Assembly: GCA_037447655.1 (NCBI GenBank)
Contig: JBBHKE010002725.1
Span: 148,943-212,942 of the forward strand
Length of the DNA: 64,000 nt
Source: Zygnema cylindricum
Taxonomy: Eukaryota > Streptophyta > Zygnematophyceae > Zygnematales > Zygnemataceae
Reading direction: 5' to 3'
How positions within the stretch are numbered: the stretch's first letter is position 1; every line of letters begins with the position of its first letter. Made by a program: the position numbers and the translations under genes. The notes beneath the pieces are model-generated. The model was not told where the DNA came from and did not search any database. It worked only from the letters and a program-made list of their open reading frames with translations. Shown in pieces: positions 52,119 to 64,000 of the stretch.

Positions 52119-54173
52119 TCAGAATTGGAGTCCTCGGAGTGGTAGAGAACAATGAGGGATCTCAAACTTATGATGGTGTTGAAAGACGAGACTCACTCCC
52201 CTCCTCCGATCTGTTGCGTTGTTGCTCAATCTGTTGCTTTGTTGCTCAATCTTTAACAAATGTGTAACAAAAGTGAAAACAAAAATACAAATTTCCTCAC
52301 AAATTATGGATATCTTTTAAATTTATCTTATTTAGAAAATCAAAAGATGAAAACACTTGTCATCTCACTAAATGCATAGTGGAACGCTTTTTATGCTCAC
52401 TTTTTATATTTAGCCTATCTTTCACCAAATTCATTTGTTAGCATTATCAATCAAATATTTATACTACATGTATATTTATGTCTACGATTTAAGAAATTAT
52501 ACTATCTTGTTTACGAATGAAGTTATATCTTACAAATCTTTTTATGTTTAGGTTCCCAAACATCAAGTAACGCAAGACCCGTCACTACTTTTTCATACCT
52601 TTTAGATATCAATCCCAAACCAAAAATAGTATTGTAAATTATGAAGTGAGTTTATTTTAGTAAAAGGAAACCGTTAAAGTTGTCGACCCATCGTCCATTT
52701 GTGACCATGTCCTCCCTAAAGAGAATCATTTAGAGTGATTCATGCTAACTCAAATACAATTTCAATGATTTGAGACAAAGGTTTTTAGACTTTTATCCAC
52801 GCCACCTAAGATTTGGAATACCTTCGCTATAGTGGGGCACCAATCAACAGACTTAGTATTAGGCATTGGGGTCGGATTTTATCTAAGGTCTAAGAGTACA
52901 CATAAGAATTGTCCTCCAAAGTGTTTAATGGCTTTTATGTTCGATTTAGATCACTCTGCTTTAACCAATAACGGCTTGATGTGTTAAACCTTTAACCGTT
53001 TTTTTAACCAAGTACAAGAGTGAGGTTCGACCAATGCTTTTAAATATTATTATACCAAATAATCGCACATACGATGACATAAACTATATATGTGTATAGT
53101 AAACCGTGCACACTAATATCATCTCATACTTGTCAATAGTTACCAAATAAAAGGAGGAAAAAGTGTTGATTTGAAGTCTTTTCTGATATAAACAAAAATT
53201 AAAATAAGAGTTTTGTATAGAACGGCAATCACGTAATAAAAAACGTCTAAATACCTCACAATACCAACGCTTCATGACCCAATATCTATAATTTTCTTGC
53301 ATGTGTCCTACGCTACGCAAAGGTAGGCCTGGAGCGTTTTGATTTAGATTTTTCAAATATACAAATCATAATATTTGGCGCCATCGAATGTGGCACACAT
53401 TTAAGGCAAATTTGAGGCGATTTTGAAGCGGATGATACTTAACACTTGTCTTAACGATAAGGTCAATAAATGTGGAGGTTGAAGTCAAAAAGAAAACCAG
53501 ATTTAAAAGCCCTGTATAACAAAAGATAGAAATTACTAAGCTTAACATGTTTTATTAAACTAATAGATTTTTATCTTTGCGGACACGTAAAGCTTGACAT
53601 TTTGAGGGGTAATCGATATGTTTATGTGATCGTTGATGGCCATTCTCAAACATTGTGGCCTTATTTGTTAAAAAAAAATGTATGAGTTCGAGAAGTTTAG
53701 CGATTAGTATGTCATGGTCGACCATTTTGAAAGACAACACAATTCCTGATAACGAACTATACTTGTAACCAAAAATAAACTTGGGCCTTAAGAGAGAAGA
53801 CCGCCGATGAGGTGAGAATGGATAATTATCAATACTTCATTACCTCCAAATTTGGTGATGTTGTGTTATTGTTTAGATGGAAAATAATAACATAAAGGCA
53901 AATTTGTCCGGCGGGGTGAAATCCGTACCAAGTTTATGGCTCACTTTTACATTTTGTGGCAGATACGTAGTTTTACTTCTATGAGGATTTTGAATCGATG
54001 ATGGATTCTTTGAGGAAATGTTAGGAGTATTTAATTTTTCATGACAAGCGTGAGTCGAAAGAGTTAGCATGCGAAGTTAAAATTGGATGATAAATTTGAA
54101 TTGTAGGTCGAGACTGAAAAAGGGAGACCGCACGTTAAGAGAGGTCCTGAAAAATCCAAAATTTATATTGAAG

Positions 54174-54254
<81 letters not shown>

Positions 54255-55496
54255 CCCATAACGACATCATGAACCATCCAATGTCCCAAAACACTTTAAT
54301 TTTTCAACGATAAAAAAGAGTGTGTTAAATAAGTAAAAAAGATCCGAGAGGTGAGGACACGACGGTTGTATTTAGGAGCACACTCGAAACGAGAGGGAAG
54401 AAGCCTAAATGATTAGAAAGATGGTGACATCATTAAGTCACATTTTTTATTATGATACAAGGGAAACATATTACCTTTTGTAACGATAAACTTATGCGAA
54501 TACGACCAACTGCCTTAGGTCATACAATAGAGCAAGACGACCTAGTGGTAGAAAGTGTACAAGTGAATTGTGGATAGCAGGTAGTTTGAGAAGGTGCAAT
54601 TGTCAGAAAAGAGAGAATGGTGTTTAAAATAAAGATAAACACATTAGTGGAGAATCGCATGGCCGGTGGTTGTTGCACAATAGTGACAGTGGAAAAGAGT
54701 CTTTGTTGTAAGACGTCAGTGCACAATATTGTGATATGAACCATTATAAGTGAAAAAAAGTTTCGACACTATATATTAATGTTTTGTGTACATGGATGAA
54801 TACACGTAGATCATTCTCCCTTGTGTGCATACGCATACTCATAGTAGAGTTGCTTGTAATCGATATTATCGTTGTGTGAGATATTGAACAATTTGTGTTG
54901 ATAACAAATAAATCGTATTGTCAATAGTCGTGATATATCGATCTCAAAATTGAAAAACCATCAAGATATGGACCATCCCTTTTGTACCTTTTCCAGTTTT
55001 TCTTCTTACAATGTGTTAGGAAAAGTTGAGATCTGTGTTTTTTGTCAAAGCAAATTTCAATAAAGATTTTTGTATGTTAATAGGTTAAATGTCGATTTTT
55101 ATCAAGTTATTGACATTTGTTGAATTAATCAAATCTCGTTATCAATAAGGCCAAATTTGCAATGTATGCACTTTAAATTAGTTCGACTTACACCACTAGA
55201 GAAAAGCTACAGAGAAAGGTTAACATCACAACTTTAGCCGTAAAACATAGATTTATTGTCCAACGTATTGTATTTTTTTTACTCGCTTCTCTGAAAAGGT
55301 TCTAATGTGATTTTTTTACAAAATGTTACAAGTGTTATATATGATTACTTTTAAAAATGTTATTACTTCCGTTCACAATTTCACGCTTGAGATCAATCCA
55401 TTGGAAAAAAACACGAAAATTTTCAAACAAGTTCGAAGCCTATAAAAGTAGGGAACCTCTACGAAACCAAAAGATTTGCGTTACACTACAGATAAC
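52119..55496. other. Non-coding, AT-rich stretch
   Basis: No recognisable coding motif, TIR pair or RNA gene in about 3.4 kb, apart from a TA microsatellite at 54176-54251. Base composition is more AT-rich than the transposon blocks, as for intergenic or intronic DNA. Scattered open frames of 60-90 codons are unsupported. Confidence 0.55.
54176..54251. repeat. (TA)n microsatellite, about 75 bp
   Basis: Perfect alternating TA run. It gives rise to spurious Tyr/Ile repeat frames on both strands. Confidence 0.98.
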
Positions 55497-55563
55497 AGCT
55501 GGCAACAAATAGGCTGCAAGCTGGCAACAAACAGGCTGCAAGCTGGCAACAAACAGGCTGCAA
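55497..55563. repeat. Minisatellite, 22-bp unit x 3
   Basis: Unit 'agctggcaacaaacaggctg' plus 'ca', three near-perfect copies followed by a partial one. The stretch 55564-55907 to its right holds nothing I recognise. Confidence 0.9.
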
Positions 55564-55907
55564 GTGGCTACGTAGTACAAACTGGCCGCTAAAATTTGAT
55601 CGTCCATTTTCAACAAGCGTTAAATTTTGCAAGTCATCTGCTATAGGACCTTTACACAATTAAGAATTCGCTTCGGAAAAACGGTTGGACGCTTTTTGTG
55701 TATGCGAGAACGTGCGGCAATGGAAATAATTTACGTCGGGACATTTGTTATTGGTGGAAACATCCGTAAATTTCGGTATATTTAAAGAAGGAAAAAAAAT
55801 TTAACATTCCCGGAAAAACTAAAAACCTTAAGCAATCGTGACAAACCCCGCAAAAACAGCAGAACCCAGTAAACGTATTTCTACGTACTCAAGAGAGTCT
55901 AAATTGG

Positions 55908-56490
55908 TACACCGCGAATCGTTATTAGCGTCAAGGTTTTTTTCGCCACTTAAGACATATCTTCTCCGTACACATTTATCGGATTGTGGATCTGGCGGTT
56001 GCGATTGAAAGGTAAGATTCTCAGCTTCCGATTGGCGGTCTCAAATTGAAGATCCAGCAAGTGTGTACGGAAAGCAAATGTTTTAAGTGGCGGAAAAAAC
56101 CATAGTTCAAAAGTAGGCGTTTATATGGTTAGGCCTTTCGTAGGCACCTTTATCGTAAGTTATGGGCTTTTCATGTGATCTTCTTGATCGTTACTTTGAT
56201 CAACGACCGTCCGATTGTCCAAATCTGACGATTTAAATAAAAACAACTCAAAACTCACAGAAAAAAAAATGTCCGAATGTTTTTCAAAATTTAGACATGA
56301 CGTTTAATTCTCTATCGATCGATGTGCAACTCAACCCTGTTACGATTTTTTTTCATTTTGCGACCAATACAACATGGGTCTTAAGGTCATATTGTATGTT
56401 TTGCGTACAATAGGCATATTGTATGGGCCTACTTTGACCTACTTTTGAACTATGAAAAAAACCTGGACGCTAATAACGATTCGCGGTGTA
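55908..56490. mobile_element. TA-target MITE family TACACCGTG, copy with nested hAT-like MITE
   Basis: Left TACACCGCGAATCGTTATTAG, right its inverse ending 'gattcgcggtgta' at 56490. The interior ('cttaagacatatcttctccg', 'gattggcggtctcaaa') matches copy 1 at 31071-31298. A CATAGTTC-family element (56101-56456) is inserted in its right part. Confidence 0.85.
56101..56456. mobile_element. hAT-like MITE, family CATAGTTC, copy 3 (356 bp)
   Basis: Perfect 17-bp TIRs CATAGTTCAAAAGTAGG / CCTACTTTTGAACTATG. The flanks GAAAAAAC and AAAAAAAC form an 8-bp duplication with one mismatch. Inserted in the TACACCGTG MITE. Confidence 0.9.
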
Positions 56491-57890
56491 GTGTTGTGTA
56501 TCGGCAGGTTTTTGCCGATAATCGATGTAATCGATGTACCTTCTTTTGGCTTGCCAATAATCGATATATTGGCAAGATATATGGACACCGGTGTTATCGC
56601 CGATAAAAAGCCGATAACATCGGGTTTTTCATCGCGATTACACCTGTACCGATAACCATCGGCGATAGCTGTACGGCTCGTACCGTACAAATATATGGTT
56701 TATTAAATCGTACTGAACCGCCGTAAATCCTTTATACAAAGTACGGAACAGATTGTTATACGTGTCATGCCACGCTATATACAGTGAAAAATATAATCCA
56801 GTATATTCTAAAGTACTACACCGCTAATCGTTAGTGTTAATAATGATAATTTGTGATTTTGTGTAAAAAAAAAAAAACAATAAAATTAATTTGGCACTTA
56901 ACGCCAATTTGTGTGTCGACTTCATCGGGTGTACGCTGAGCTGTCATCGATACTATTTCAAGTTCAGGTGTTCTATCTTGGCAGCTTTCATCGAAATACG
57001 TACTTGTGCGGTTTGGAAATTGTATAACAGATGTAAATTAGAGTAAAATTAACGATATTTTATGCTTTATATTCGGCCCTTATCCGACAAAGCACGGTGG
57101 TGAACGATAGTCGAGGCTTGCGATATTTACCTCCCCGCAACCCGGTGCACATTGATGATATTTGTTCCTCATACATGTAGTGTATACTTGTTTTAGGCTT
57201 CAGGCCGACGACCCTTTTTGTCATCTAAAGCCTTTGTATATTATAGTTTTAGGCGCTTTTGTAGTTTATTTGTAGTGTTTGTTTTTGTTTCTTATGTTTT
57301 TTTTTGTTTTTTTACCTTTACTGTTTGTTAACTTATACAGTACTTGTACCAACTTTTGGTTTTATAATTATAGCCTTTAATGGTAGTGAACAATTTCCCT
57401 TTCAATCAAGTTTGTACTTTGATGGTTTAACCATCGCGTTTTTCATAATAAAAATTTTCTTTCTTTATATTTCATAATGTTCCGTTCTTTCCGGCGGCTA
57501 ATTGGTATTGAAATATATTTTACATGCGAAGCGCACTTAATGTTGTAAAATTGAGATGTCACGACCACGGAATGCATGTTAACGAGCTTCTCGTACATCG
57601 CACTAATTTTGATGATATGGTTAACACTAAATAAATACTTTCCATATTAGAGTTAATTATATTTTAATATTAATAACACTAATTTATGATTTTGGGCCGA
57701 AAAAAGCCGCGTCAAAATTAGTGTTATTAACACTAATAAAAATTAGCAGTGTATTATATTTTTCCACTTATCGTTGATAAAGAATTTGTTGGTGTCGGAG
57801 CGATATATCGGAACCCCTTGACCGTTCGATAACCAATAACTATCGGTATTGGTGTTATCGCAATAAACTTATTGCCGATACACAACACTA
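56489..57890. mobile_element. TIR element with hAT-like termini, carrying a nested TA-target MITE
   Basis: Termini TAGTGTTGTGTATCGGC and GCCGATACACAACACTA resemble those of the hAT-like element at 8304-9140. No 8-bp duplication is found (left TCGCGGTG, right TAAATTGG), and the left end coincides with the end of the neighbouring MITE. The interior has 'cgataatcgatgtaatcgat' palindromic words and a nested element at 56817-57753. Confidence 0.68.
56817..57753. mobile_element. TA-target MITE family TACACCG, diverged nested copy
   Basis: Left TACACCGCTAATCGTTAGTG, right an imperfect inverse ending 'attagcagtgta' at 57753. The repeated word 'ttaataacactaa' near both ends supports a TIR element. 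No transposase reading. Confidence 0.6.
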
Positions 57891-58322
57891 TAAATTGGCT
57901 ATCGACCCGACCTATTATAAACATTAAATGAAAAAGGGGGAGATTCACTAATATTGTCATGATCGACCAACACACGACAACGAACTTTAGGACAATTTTG
58001 AATTCGGTAAAGTTCGATTTATGGTAAAAAAAAGCGAAACGACACGTTCTCAAGTTTTACTTCTTACCGTGTGAGTCCTTACGCGAGTCCCTTCAATAAG
58101 GTTAAAACATGAAACAATAAAAAAAGAGTAGCAGAAACCACCTATATGTGAAAACACTTGCATGTCAATGGTAACATTAGCAAGCGTGCAGTAAATGATA
58201 CATTTTTTCAGTGCGATGCGATTGGAATTTTCGTGGGACTATAATCTGAGCATCACAACTCAATTGAAGCGCGATTCGTTTGTAGGGTCGTGCCACTGTA
58301 ATTTTTGCACAAGGGTTGAAGG
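57891..58322. other. Non-coding stretch, nothing recognised
   Basis: No supported gene or TIR pair. Its last eight bases (GTTGAAGG) form the left target duplication of the next element. Confidence 0.5.
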
Positions 58323-58741
58323 CAGAGGCCGCAAACGGTTAACCGAAATCGTAACCGACCGTTAACTGACCGCCCGCGTCGGATCTGGAATGGATTCGGT
58401 TGCCAAATTTGGGGGGCCGAGCGGATTCGGTCGGGTGATTCACAAACAAAAAAAAGAATCGGTTATGGTCGGGTAAGCAAAAAACGAAACAAATTGAAGG
58501 TTTGTACTGTCCATACTATCTAGCATTATTGTACTTTATACTATTGGTATAGTGGAAGTTCGCGGTATCATTTTGTACTTTTTCGGGTATCGGTTAAACT
58601 TTTATTTTCGTAAACGCGTTTCGGGTAACGGTTAACAGTTTTGGAGCGTGACATAACCCGCTCGGGCGTTGGGTAATCAAATTTTGAAAGAAAAAAACGG
58701 TCGGTTTCGGTTATCTAAAATTTGGACTTTTGCGACCTCTA
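58323..58741. mobile_element. hAT-like MITE (419 bp), near-perfect 8-bp TSD
   Basis: Ends CAGAGGCCGCAAA and TTTTGCGACCTCTA form imperfect TIRs of the CAGAGGT type common in hAT elements. Flanks GTTGAAGG (58315-58322) and GTCGAAGG (58742-58749) differ by one base. The interior has several 'cgggtatcggtta' words related to the ends. Confidence 0.78.
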
Positions 58742-58976
58742 GTCGAAGGTTTACAAACGATCGCACAAAAATCTTATCGCGTCGCACTGAAATAATTTAT
58801 TGTTTACTTGCACGCCTGTTATTTTTCACCCTTTGACTTGGAAGTACTGTAATTTTACTCGGTTTGTTTATTGATAGTTTAACACCATACATGTGATTTT
58901 TAGTGTACAGTTTTTTTGTTTCTTCTGGTTACAATCTGTTTTATATATATATTTTTGGGAAGACTGTACACCGTGA

Positions 58977-59459
58977 ATCGCTATTAGCGTACATGACGCT
59001 AATTGGGGTACCCCTTTTTTTGGGGCAAATTCTCAAATAGAATAAAGTACGCTAAATGTTCTTGCACGTTATTTGAGGTACCCCGCTCAATACGGTTCAT
59101 AACTGTAATTTAGTGCCCTTTTAAATAGTGTGGTGTACGGATTGTCAGGTTTGTACTATTTCGTACATTTTTGAATTTAAAAGTACAGAAAATATAATAA
59201 AATATAATTGCGTAAATAATTTCCGGCATACGCAGATGTCAAAAAAACGCGATGGCGTACGATTTGAACAATTTCGTACATCTACATGTTTTAGTGTGGA
59301 CATATTATGTGCCGAAATTTTTTACAAAGCAGTTTACAAATTAGAGTACATGATAAATTAGTATCATGGTGTACCCGAAAAAACACAATTTACCGTGAAG
59401 TACGCTAATTGTTTCATTACGCTATATTTTTTATTACGCTAATAGCGATTCACGGTGTA
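58977..59459. mobile_element. TA-target MITE family TACACCGTG, intact copy (483 bp)
   Basis: TACACCGTGAATCGCTATTA at the left and its exact inverse at the right (TAATAGCGATTCACGGTGTA). The flanking ACTG / CTGT contexts agree with a TA target. Short palindromic words occur inside, and no transposase reading. Confidence 0.88.
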
Positions 59460-62188
59460 CTGTTCAGAATTGTAGTTAACGTCCATATGGCGCGGGCAAG
59501 GATTTTGTAAAGTCGTCATGGAAACTGGCCGTTTAGCTTGCTGTACCGTTAAATCTTTACTGTACATTATAAGTAAATATCCAGTATGTATGTTTTTTTT
59601 GAAAAAATCCAAATTCTCAATTAGCGTAAATAACGGTAATTGTTCCTACACGCTAAAGAAACCTTTACGCGAATAACGATTCACGGTGTACTGTACTCGA
59701 TCCCGAGAGGTGCCAAATGTCGGCGCGAGGTGCCGCGAGGTGCCGAAGGTCCCACACTTGTATGGGGGCTTGTTCGATACCCTTGCTGTACTTTACCAAA
59801 TAGTATTTCAAAATTGTCCTAAATCTCGTTGTCGCGTTGCTCCATTTTAAGTGGTCGATAGCGAAGATTCTAGTGGTCCATTTGAATCTCCCCAAGAAAA
59901 AATCCTAAGCGTAGACTAAATGACGAACCCGAAAAATAGTTGAAACCAGAGAACAAAGTGTACAAAATGTGTTCGAGTCTTATGTTTTATTTCGAACTTT
60001 TTTCCCGTACATTAACGATCGAGACTTTGATTTTAAAGTACAATGTCAAAATGACGACAGCTCAGCAAAAGGACGAAACCCTATAATTGCGGGAATATTT
60101 CCTTTTCGACGAATGAGGCGCGGAATTTACGCCTACTTTTCCGAAACTTCGCGATTTCCTGTCGATATGCTATAAACCACAGTCCCAGTCCAAGCGTGAA
60201 TCAGTATTAATAGCAATGCACATAGAATTGTCACTTTCTACATATGTCATGATTGTACGGAACCCTTGGAAGAACTGAAATGTTGTACTTATAAAACATA
60301 AAGTTGGTGTAGTGTTCGAACTAGCTGACCGTATTTCTGTTCTACGGTGGAAGGTGACGTCATGGTAGACAGCGAATGCTGACAGTTACCGAGTATTACC
60401 GTACGAATCCTCAAAAAAGATACGCACAGTCTGGAGGTTGGTGTACACAACAAATCCTGTTGGTGTCCTCAGTATTCCCTAAAATCATAAATGTTACGCA
60501 TTAAAAGTTCGATTCTAGGGAATCGAAAATAATTGCGGAACTGATACTGACTCCGAAGAGGTGGACATCACGGGCAACTGTACTGCACTGTTACCATATC
60601 GAAAATTTGTCTGATATGCTGACGTATCCCCTCCCTACTTGCTCCGACCCGATGATTGGGCTGGTGGACGCTGGCCTGAAAGTACAGGACCTATGGGCTG
60701 TCAGCATCGGTGGAGGCGTAGGGTTTCAAATTGCCAATAATATTCCGTATCCGGAACCGTAGGCAATACTTTTTCTGACCGTTAACATATTCTGTCGGCC
60801 CCTGGAATGACGTCGACAGCCGACTGTGAAAAAAACGGCTACAGTACGGTCTTCCTCCACATTTTTTACACTTGGTGGTGGCTGGGACGTCTACCGTACT
60901 GTACTTTTTGTTAGCGACGTTCTTGAACAAAACTCCCAAAAGACTTCCATGTCGACGTTCAAAACACTTCAAAACGTCAATCATCACTGGATTCGTTACA
61001 GTCAATTGGCTGATCGTAATTTCCAAATATTAACTTTTATTCTTCTTGGTATTTGTCTGATTTGTCGTTTTACGACAAAGTATTGTAATAGGCCTGATTT
61101 CGTCTTTATCTATATTGAGTTATGGATTTAGTCGGTCTAAAGTCTGTTGACCCTACTTTTGATTATATATAATATAATACGGCGTTTGCCTGCTCGCACG
61201 TTCTCGACATTGATACCGTACTTTGGTTATTGTACGACTAGAGTTCTGCATTTCACGGTATTTTGTCAAGAAAAGTACGGACAATCGCAATCCTGTTGCA
61301 TGTCCGTACGTACCAAGGGCCCAGCCTACTCCCAGCCACCTGTGCTCTTCAGCAGCACATACTGGACAGCTTGTTCGCACGGTACAAACGGTAGCCGCTT
61401 GTCGGTCCCACCAGCTCCGGTTATAGAACAACGTTATTTCGGCTGTACAAATTCTAGCCGCCGGCGGCTCGTAGTTTTTTCCCGATATATCCTATATTTT
61501 GACGTCTTGCGGGACACACTGGATATGCTTATGCACACATAATTTACCGTAGCGCTGATTGTCAATCGTAGAGTCAATGAACACCTGATTTAGTATGTGC
61601 TGATCGCATCAGCATACGCGTTCGCGAAATGATGCCATATGAACTCGAAATGAACCTTTTTTTTTTTTGACGACGAGGGCGCGACGTCGTTTAGTTTTAG
61701 CAGGTCGCTGAAAGCGTGGCTCATTGTACGGCTTTAATGCCACGCGGCGCGTACTTTATTTGTTTTATTCATGTTTTTCTGTACGGTTTCCTGCTCCGAG
61801 GCAAGTCTCCATCATTTCCAAATCCTTAACGTTAATGAAGATCAGCATTCTGTAAGCAGCAGCCGTAGCAGAAAAGAGCAGAAAAACATCCTTTTCTCTC
61901 TTGTTTTCCAACATAAAAAAAGAGTTGTCACGAAAACCGTTGCATAAACTAGTTCACTTCAATGTTCTTTATTTCAACATTTCATTTTCTATCAAGCTTC
62001 CTATTATCTGCGTCTACATAACACTAAAAAAATTTACTATATTCCAAGCCTCAGAAGTATGAACCGGTTTTAAAAATCAGGTCTATGTGAGGCTGTACGG
62101 TCTAAGCTATTGCTTACAATCACTTTTTGTAACCATTTTTTGTAGTATTCGACCGCTAAAATGGGCCTTCTTAAGAGTTTAGGGTTGA
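59460..62188. other. Non-coding stretch upstream of the right-edge gene
   Basis: Contains a lone MITE terminus ('gaataacgattcacggtgta', ending 59690) and small 'cgaggtgccg' repeats (59703-59745). No reading has recognisable motifs. Upstream exons, promoter or 5' UTR of the gene at 62189 may lie in the right part (a Ser/Arg-poor, T-rich region with 'gcagcagccgtagcag' near 61855), but I cannot place a splice site with confidence. Confidence 0.5.
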
Positions 62189-64000
62189 AAAAAAAGGTGT
62201 CTCGTTCGGGCTTCTTTACAAAGTCAAGACGAATTTGAAAAATCTGGTACTCCGTCGGAACAGAGAATAAATAATCCTTCTTATGGAAGAAGAGCTTTTG
62301 TAGCCGCCTCCGGCCCTTTAACACCTTCTTATATGAAATCAAATTCATTTGACGATCGACTAAAAGATGCCAAATCGGATGGAGAAACGGACGGTCTAGA
62401 TGAAGAGTATGATTCTAGTAGAGGAGAAGGAGAAGAAGATGAGGCTGGATTAAAAGGAGAAGAAGGAGATTCTGTCGGAGAATTAGGAGATCCTCTCCAA
62501 GAACGTTCTCTCCGACGAGTCGCTCCGATTATGGGGAATAGAAACCGGATTAATAGTAATATTAGCTCTCTTGGAAACTCGCACAATCGAATAATTAAAG
62601 GGGGAAGTTTACGTTCCACTTCTTTGTCAAATTCGTCTTCTTCCTCAGGCTTTGGACTTTCCACAGACAAAAAAGCTGAGGGGGAATCAAACGAGAGTCA
62701 TCGAATATCGCAAATATCGGTATCTTTATCAGAAAGATCGTCGAGGCATCGCCGAAATCCCTCGATTGAGACCATTCTCAGAAATATGTATGGTGGAGAA
62801 CTTCCTGTCTCTACTGCTCCTAAGGAAAAACACATTCTCGAACCTTCGAAAGGATCTCAACATACGTCTGGGTCAAAATCAGGTGTTCTTACCCCCCGAG
62901 ATTTTCCGGTTGAGAGAGAGAGCCATAGAAGTAGTAAGGCCAGGTCTGGCGTGTTGACGGCTCGGGATTGGTCCGTTTCCAGTAATGGAACAGGTAACGG
63001 AACTGGAAACGGAACCGGCAACGGAGCAGGCAACGGAACAGAAGAAGCAGGCAGACAGAGATCTGGTCAGTTGACTCCTCGAGAGTTAACTGAGGAGGAG
63101 AGAATGAGTGGAGCAAATTTATCGGCAAGGTCAACGAGGATCGGACAAGTGGCGCCGAGAGATATTTTACAAGCAGATGGTATAAATGGGGTTAAAAAAA
63201 CAGCAGGTGGTTCAGGAACATTACAGCCTAGAGGAGGAGGGGGGGGAGTGGAGAATAGTGAAGAAGTAGAAGGGATGCAATTAGGCCAAAGGTCAAGGTC
63301 TGGACAGCTTCTTCCTCGCGATTTTGGGAGAGATTTTGGAGTCAGTTTAGGGTTTGACAAACTCAAACAGGGTCCTAGGTCTCTCTCTAGTCATAAATCT
63401 GTGAAAGATATATTTCAAGGGGAGAGACAACAGAAAGGAGCTGCTCAAAGAAGGTTAAGTAGGAATAAGAATGCGGTACATACGACAGAAGAGGGAGAGC
63501 AAGCAGCCTCTGGAAATGGAAATGCGCCTACCTCTACCTCCTCTTCTCCTTCTTCTTCTATTTCCTCTGTAGGAAGGAGGATTTCGGGTAGAGGGAGAGG
63601 AAATAGTGACGCGTGGCAAGAACCAATAGCAGAAGAGAATGAAGGAGGATCTGGACAAATGCAAGCATCTCGAGGATCGCCAGCTTCGTCCTCTTCTCGA
63701 ACTGAAAATAATAACGTTGCAAAAGGAGGAGGAGGAGGGAGCTCTATTTCTTCTTCTTCTTCACAAGATCAACAGAGAATTCACCGTGATGGAACGTCGC
63801 CTGCGAAAGCACGTTTACATAATAAACCAGAAGGTTTATTTTCTCCGGCGAGAAATGTGGGAAGTATGGGAAATATTGGGGGAAGTTCTTCTCAAAGGAT
63901 TCAGGGAGCTCCTCAAACTGCAAGTGAGAGACTCGCGGCTTCTTTGGCTCTTTCTTTGGCTTCCGTTCAAGCTCAGAAAAACGCGAGAATGGCGTCGGGA
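62189..64000 (+). CDS. Low-complexity Ser/Gly/Arg-rich protein with repeated RSGQLTPRD-like motifs (partial exon)
   Basis: Function not recognised. The plus strand is open for 604 codons from just after a TGA (62186-62188) to the window edge, far longer than chance in such sequence. No Met occurs until codon 49 (62333), and the residues before it (DEFEKSGTPSEQRINNPSY, GRRAFVAASGPLTPSY) look coding, so this is probably an internal exon whose acceptor lies near 62189-62225. The composition is disordered: acidic Gly/Glu stretch (62400-62480), Ser runs, an N-G-T-G type tandem (62984-63042) and poly-Gly and poly-Ser tracts (63728-63765). A ten-residue motif R/S-S/I-G-Q/V-L/V-x-P/A-R-D/E-hydrophobic recurs five times (62879, 62942, 63059, 63137, 63296). 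The end (ERLAASLALSLASVQAQKNA) is helical. It is the only likely host gene here; no catalytic domain is visible. Confidence 0.75.

Noticed and set aside
54077-54289. Tyr/Ile repeat proteins on both strands over the TA run
   Set aside because: They are produced by the (TA)n microsatellite, which has no stop in these frames; no flanking coding signal.
61153-61542. Overlapping frames of 92 and 131 codons near 61150-61540
   Set aside because: Both strands open at the same place with no motif. They could hide an upstream exon of the right-edge gene but the sequence does not show it.
62329-63664. Minus-strand readings of 69-113 codons over the right-edge exon
   Set aside because: They are shadows of the 604-codon plus-strand frame (Ser-rich codons read in reverse).

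Overview
The window is repeat-dominated eukaryotic nuclear DNA. There are no operons or ribosome-binding sites. I see layered LTR retrotransposons, many short terminal-inverted-repeat (TIR) elements, two 10-N assembly gaps (147-156, 21428-21437) and one credible host exon at the right edge. The host cannot be named from sequence alone. An alga or other protist is plausible: one Ty3/gypsy element carries a cytosine DNA methyltransferase and a PHD finger, a combination I associate from memory with streptophyte algae, lower land plants and dinoflagellates. That is an inference, not an identification.

Layout. 1-12057: a B-type LTR scrap, then a minus-strand Ty3/gypsy element (LTR, PHD, integrase, RNase H, RT; resuming at 10416 with RT and the methyltransferase). 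It is split inside its RT by Ty1/copia element A (3285-10415), whose gag is in turn split by a hAT-like TIR element with an 8-bp target duplication (8304-9140). 12057-16443: minus-strand copia F, truncated at both ends and split by a solo LTR (12651-13648, TSD CCGAG). 16444-18402: a chimeric LTR carrying a protease fragment, then a plus-strand copia pol fragment (E). 18403-21753: element D, with LTRs containing GCTGC-rich repeats, interrupted by a second B-family copy and a gap. 21754-23570: a 5' fragment of a G-type copia and a minisatellite. 23571-30012: the best-preserved copia (B; TSD CCTTT, three lesions seen). 30041-31298: three small TIR elements. 31302-37957: plus-strand copia C with a B-family solo LTR (TSD GGAAG) at its pol end. 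37958-43935: TIR elements of Tc1/mariner-like, hAT-like and PIF/Harbinger-like type, several nested. 44293-52118: minus-strand copia G with a 2.2-kb near-identical direct duplication. 52119-62188: mostly non-coding, with more TIR elements. 62189-64000: an open, low-complexity plus-strand exon that leaves the window.

How the parts work together. Every copia element has the usual gag - aspartic protease - integrase - RT - RNase H order, and all show disabling lesions. The two elements whose 5' junctions are clearest (A and B) have a primer-binding site matching the anticodon arm of initiator tRNA-Met, so the gag ATG lies inside it. Three related LTR families carry an antisense tRNA-like block with a Pol III B-box-like motif. 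The gypsy element pairs a DNA methylation writer upstream of RT with a PHD reader downstream of integrase. This is the most notable system here, although this copy is a degraded fossil.
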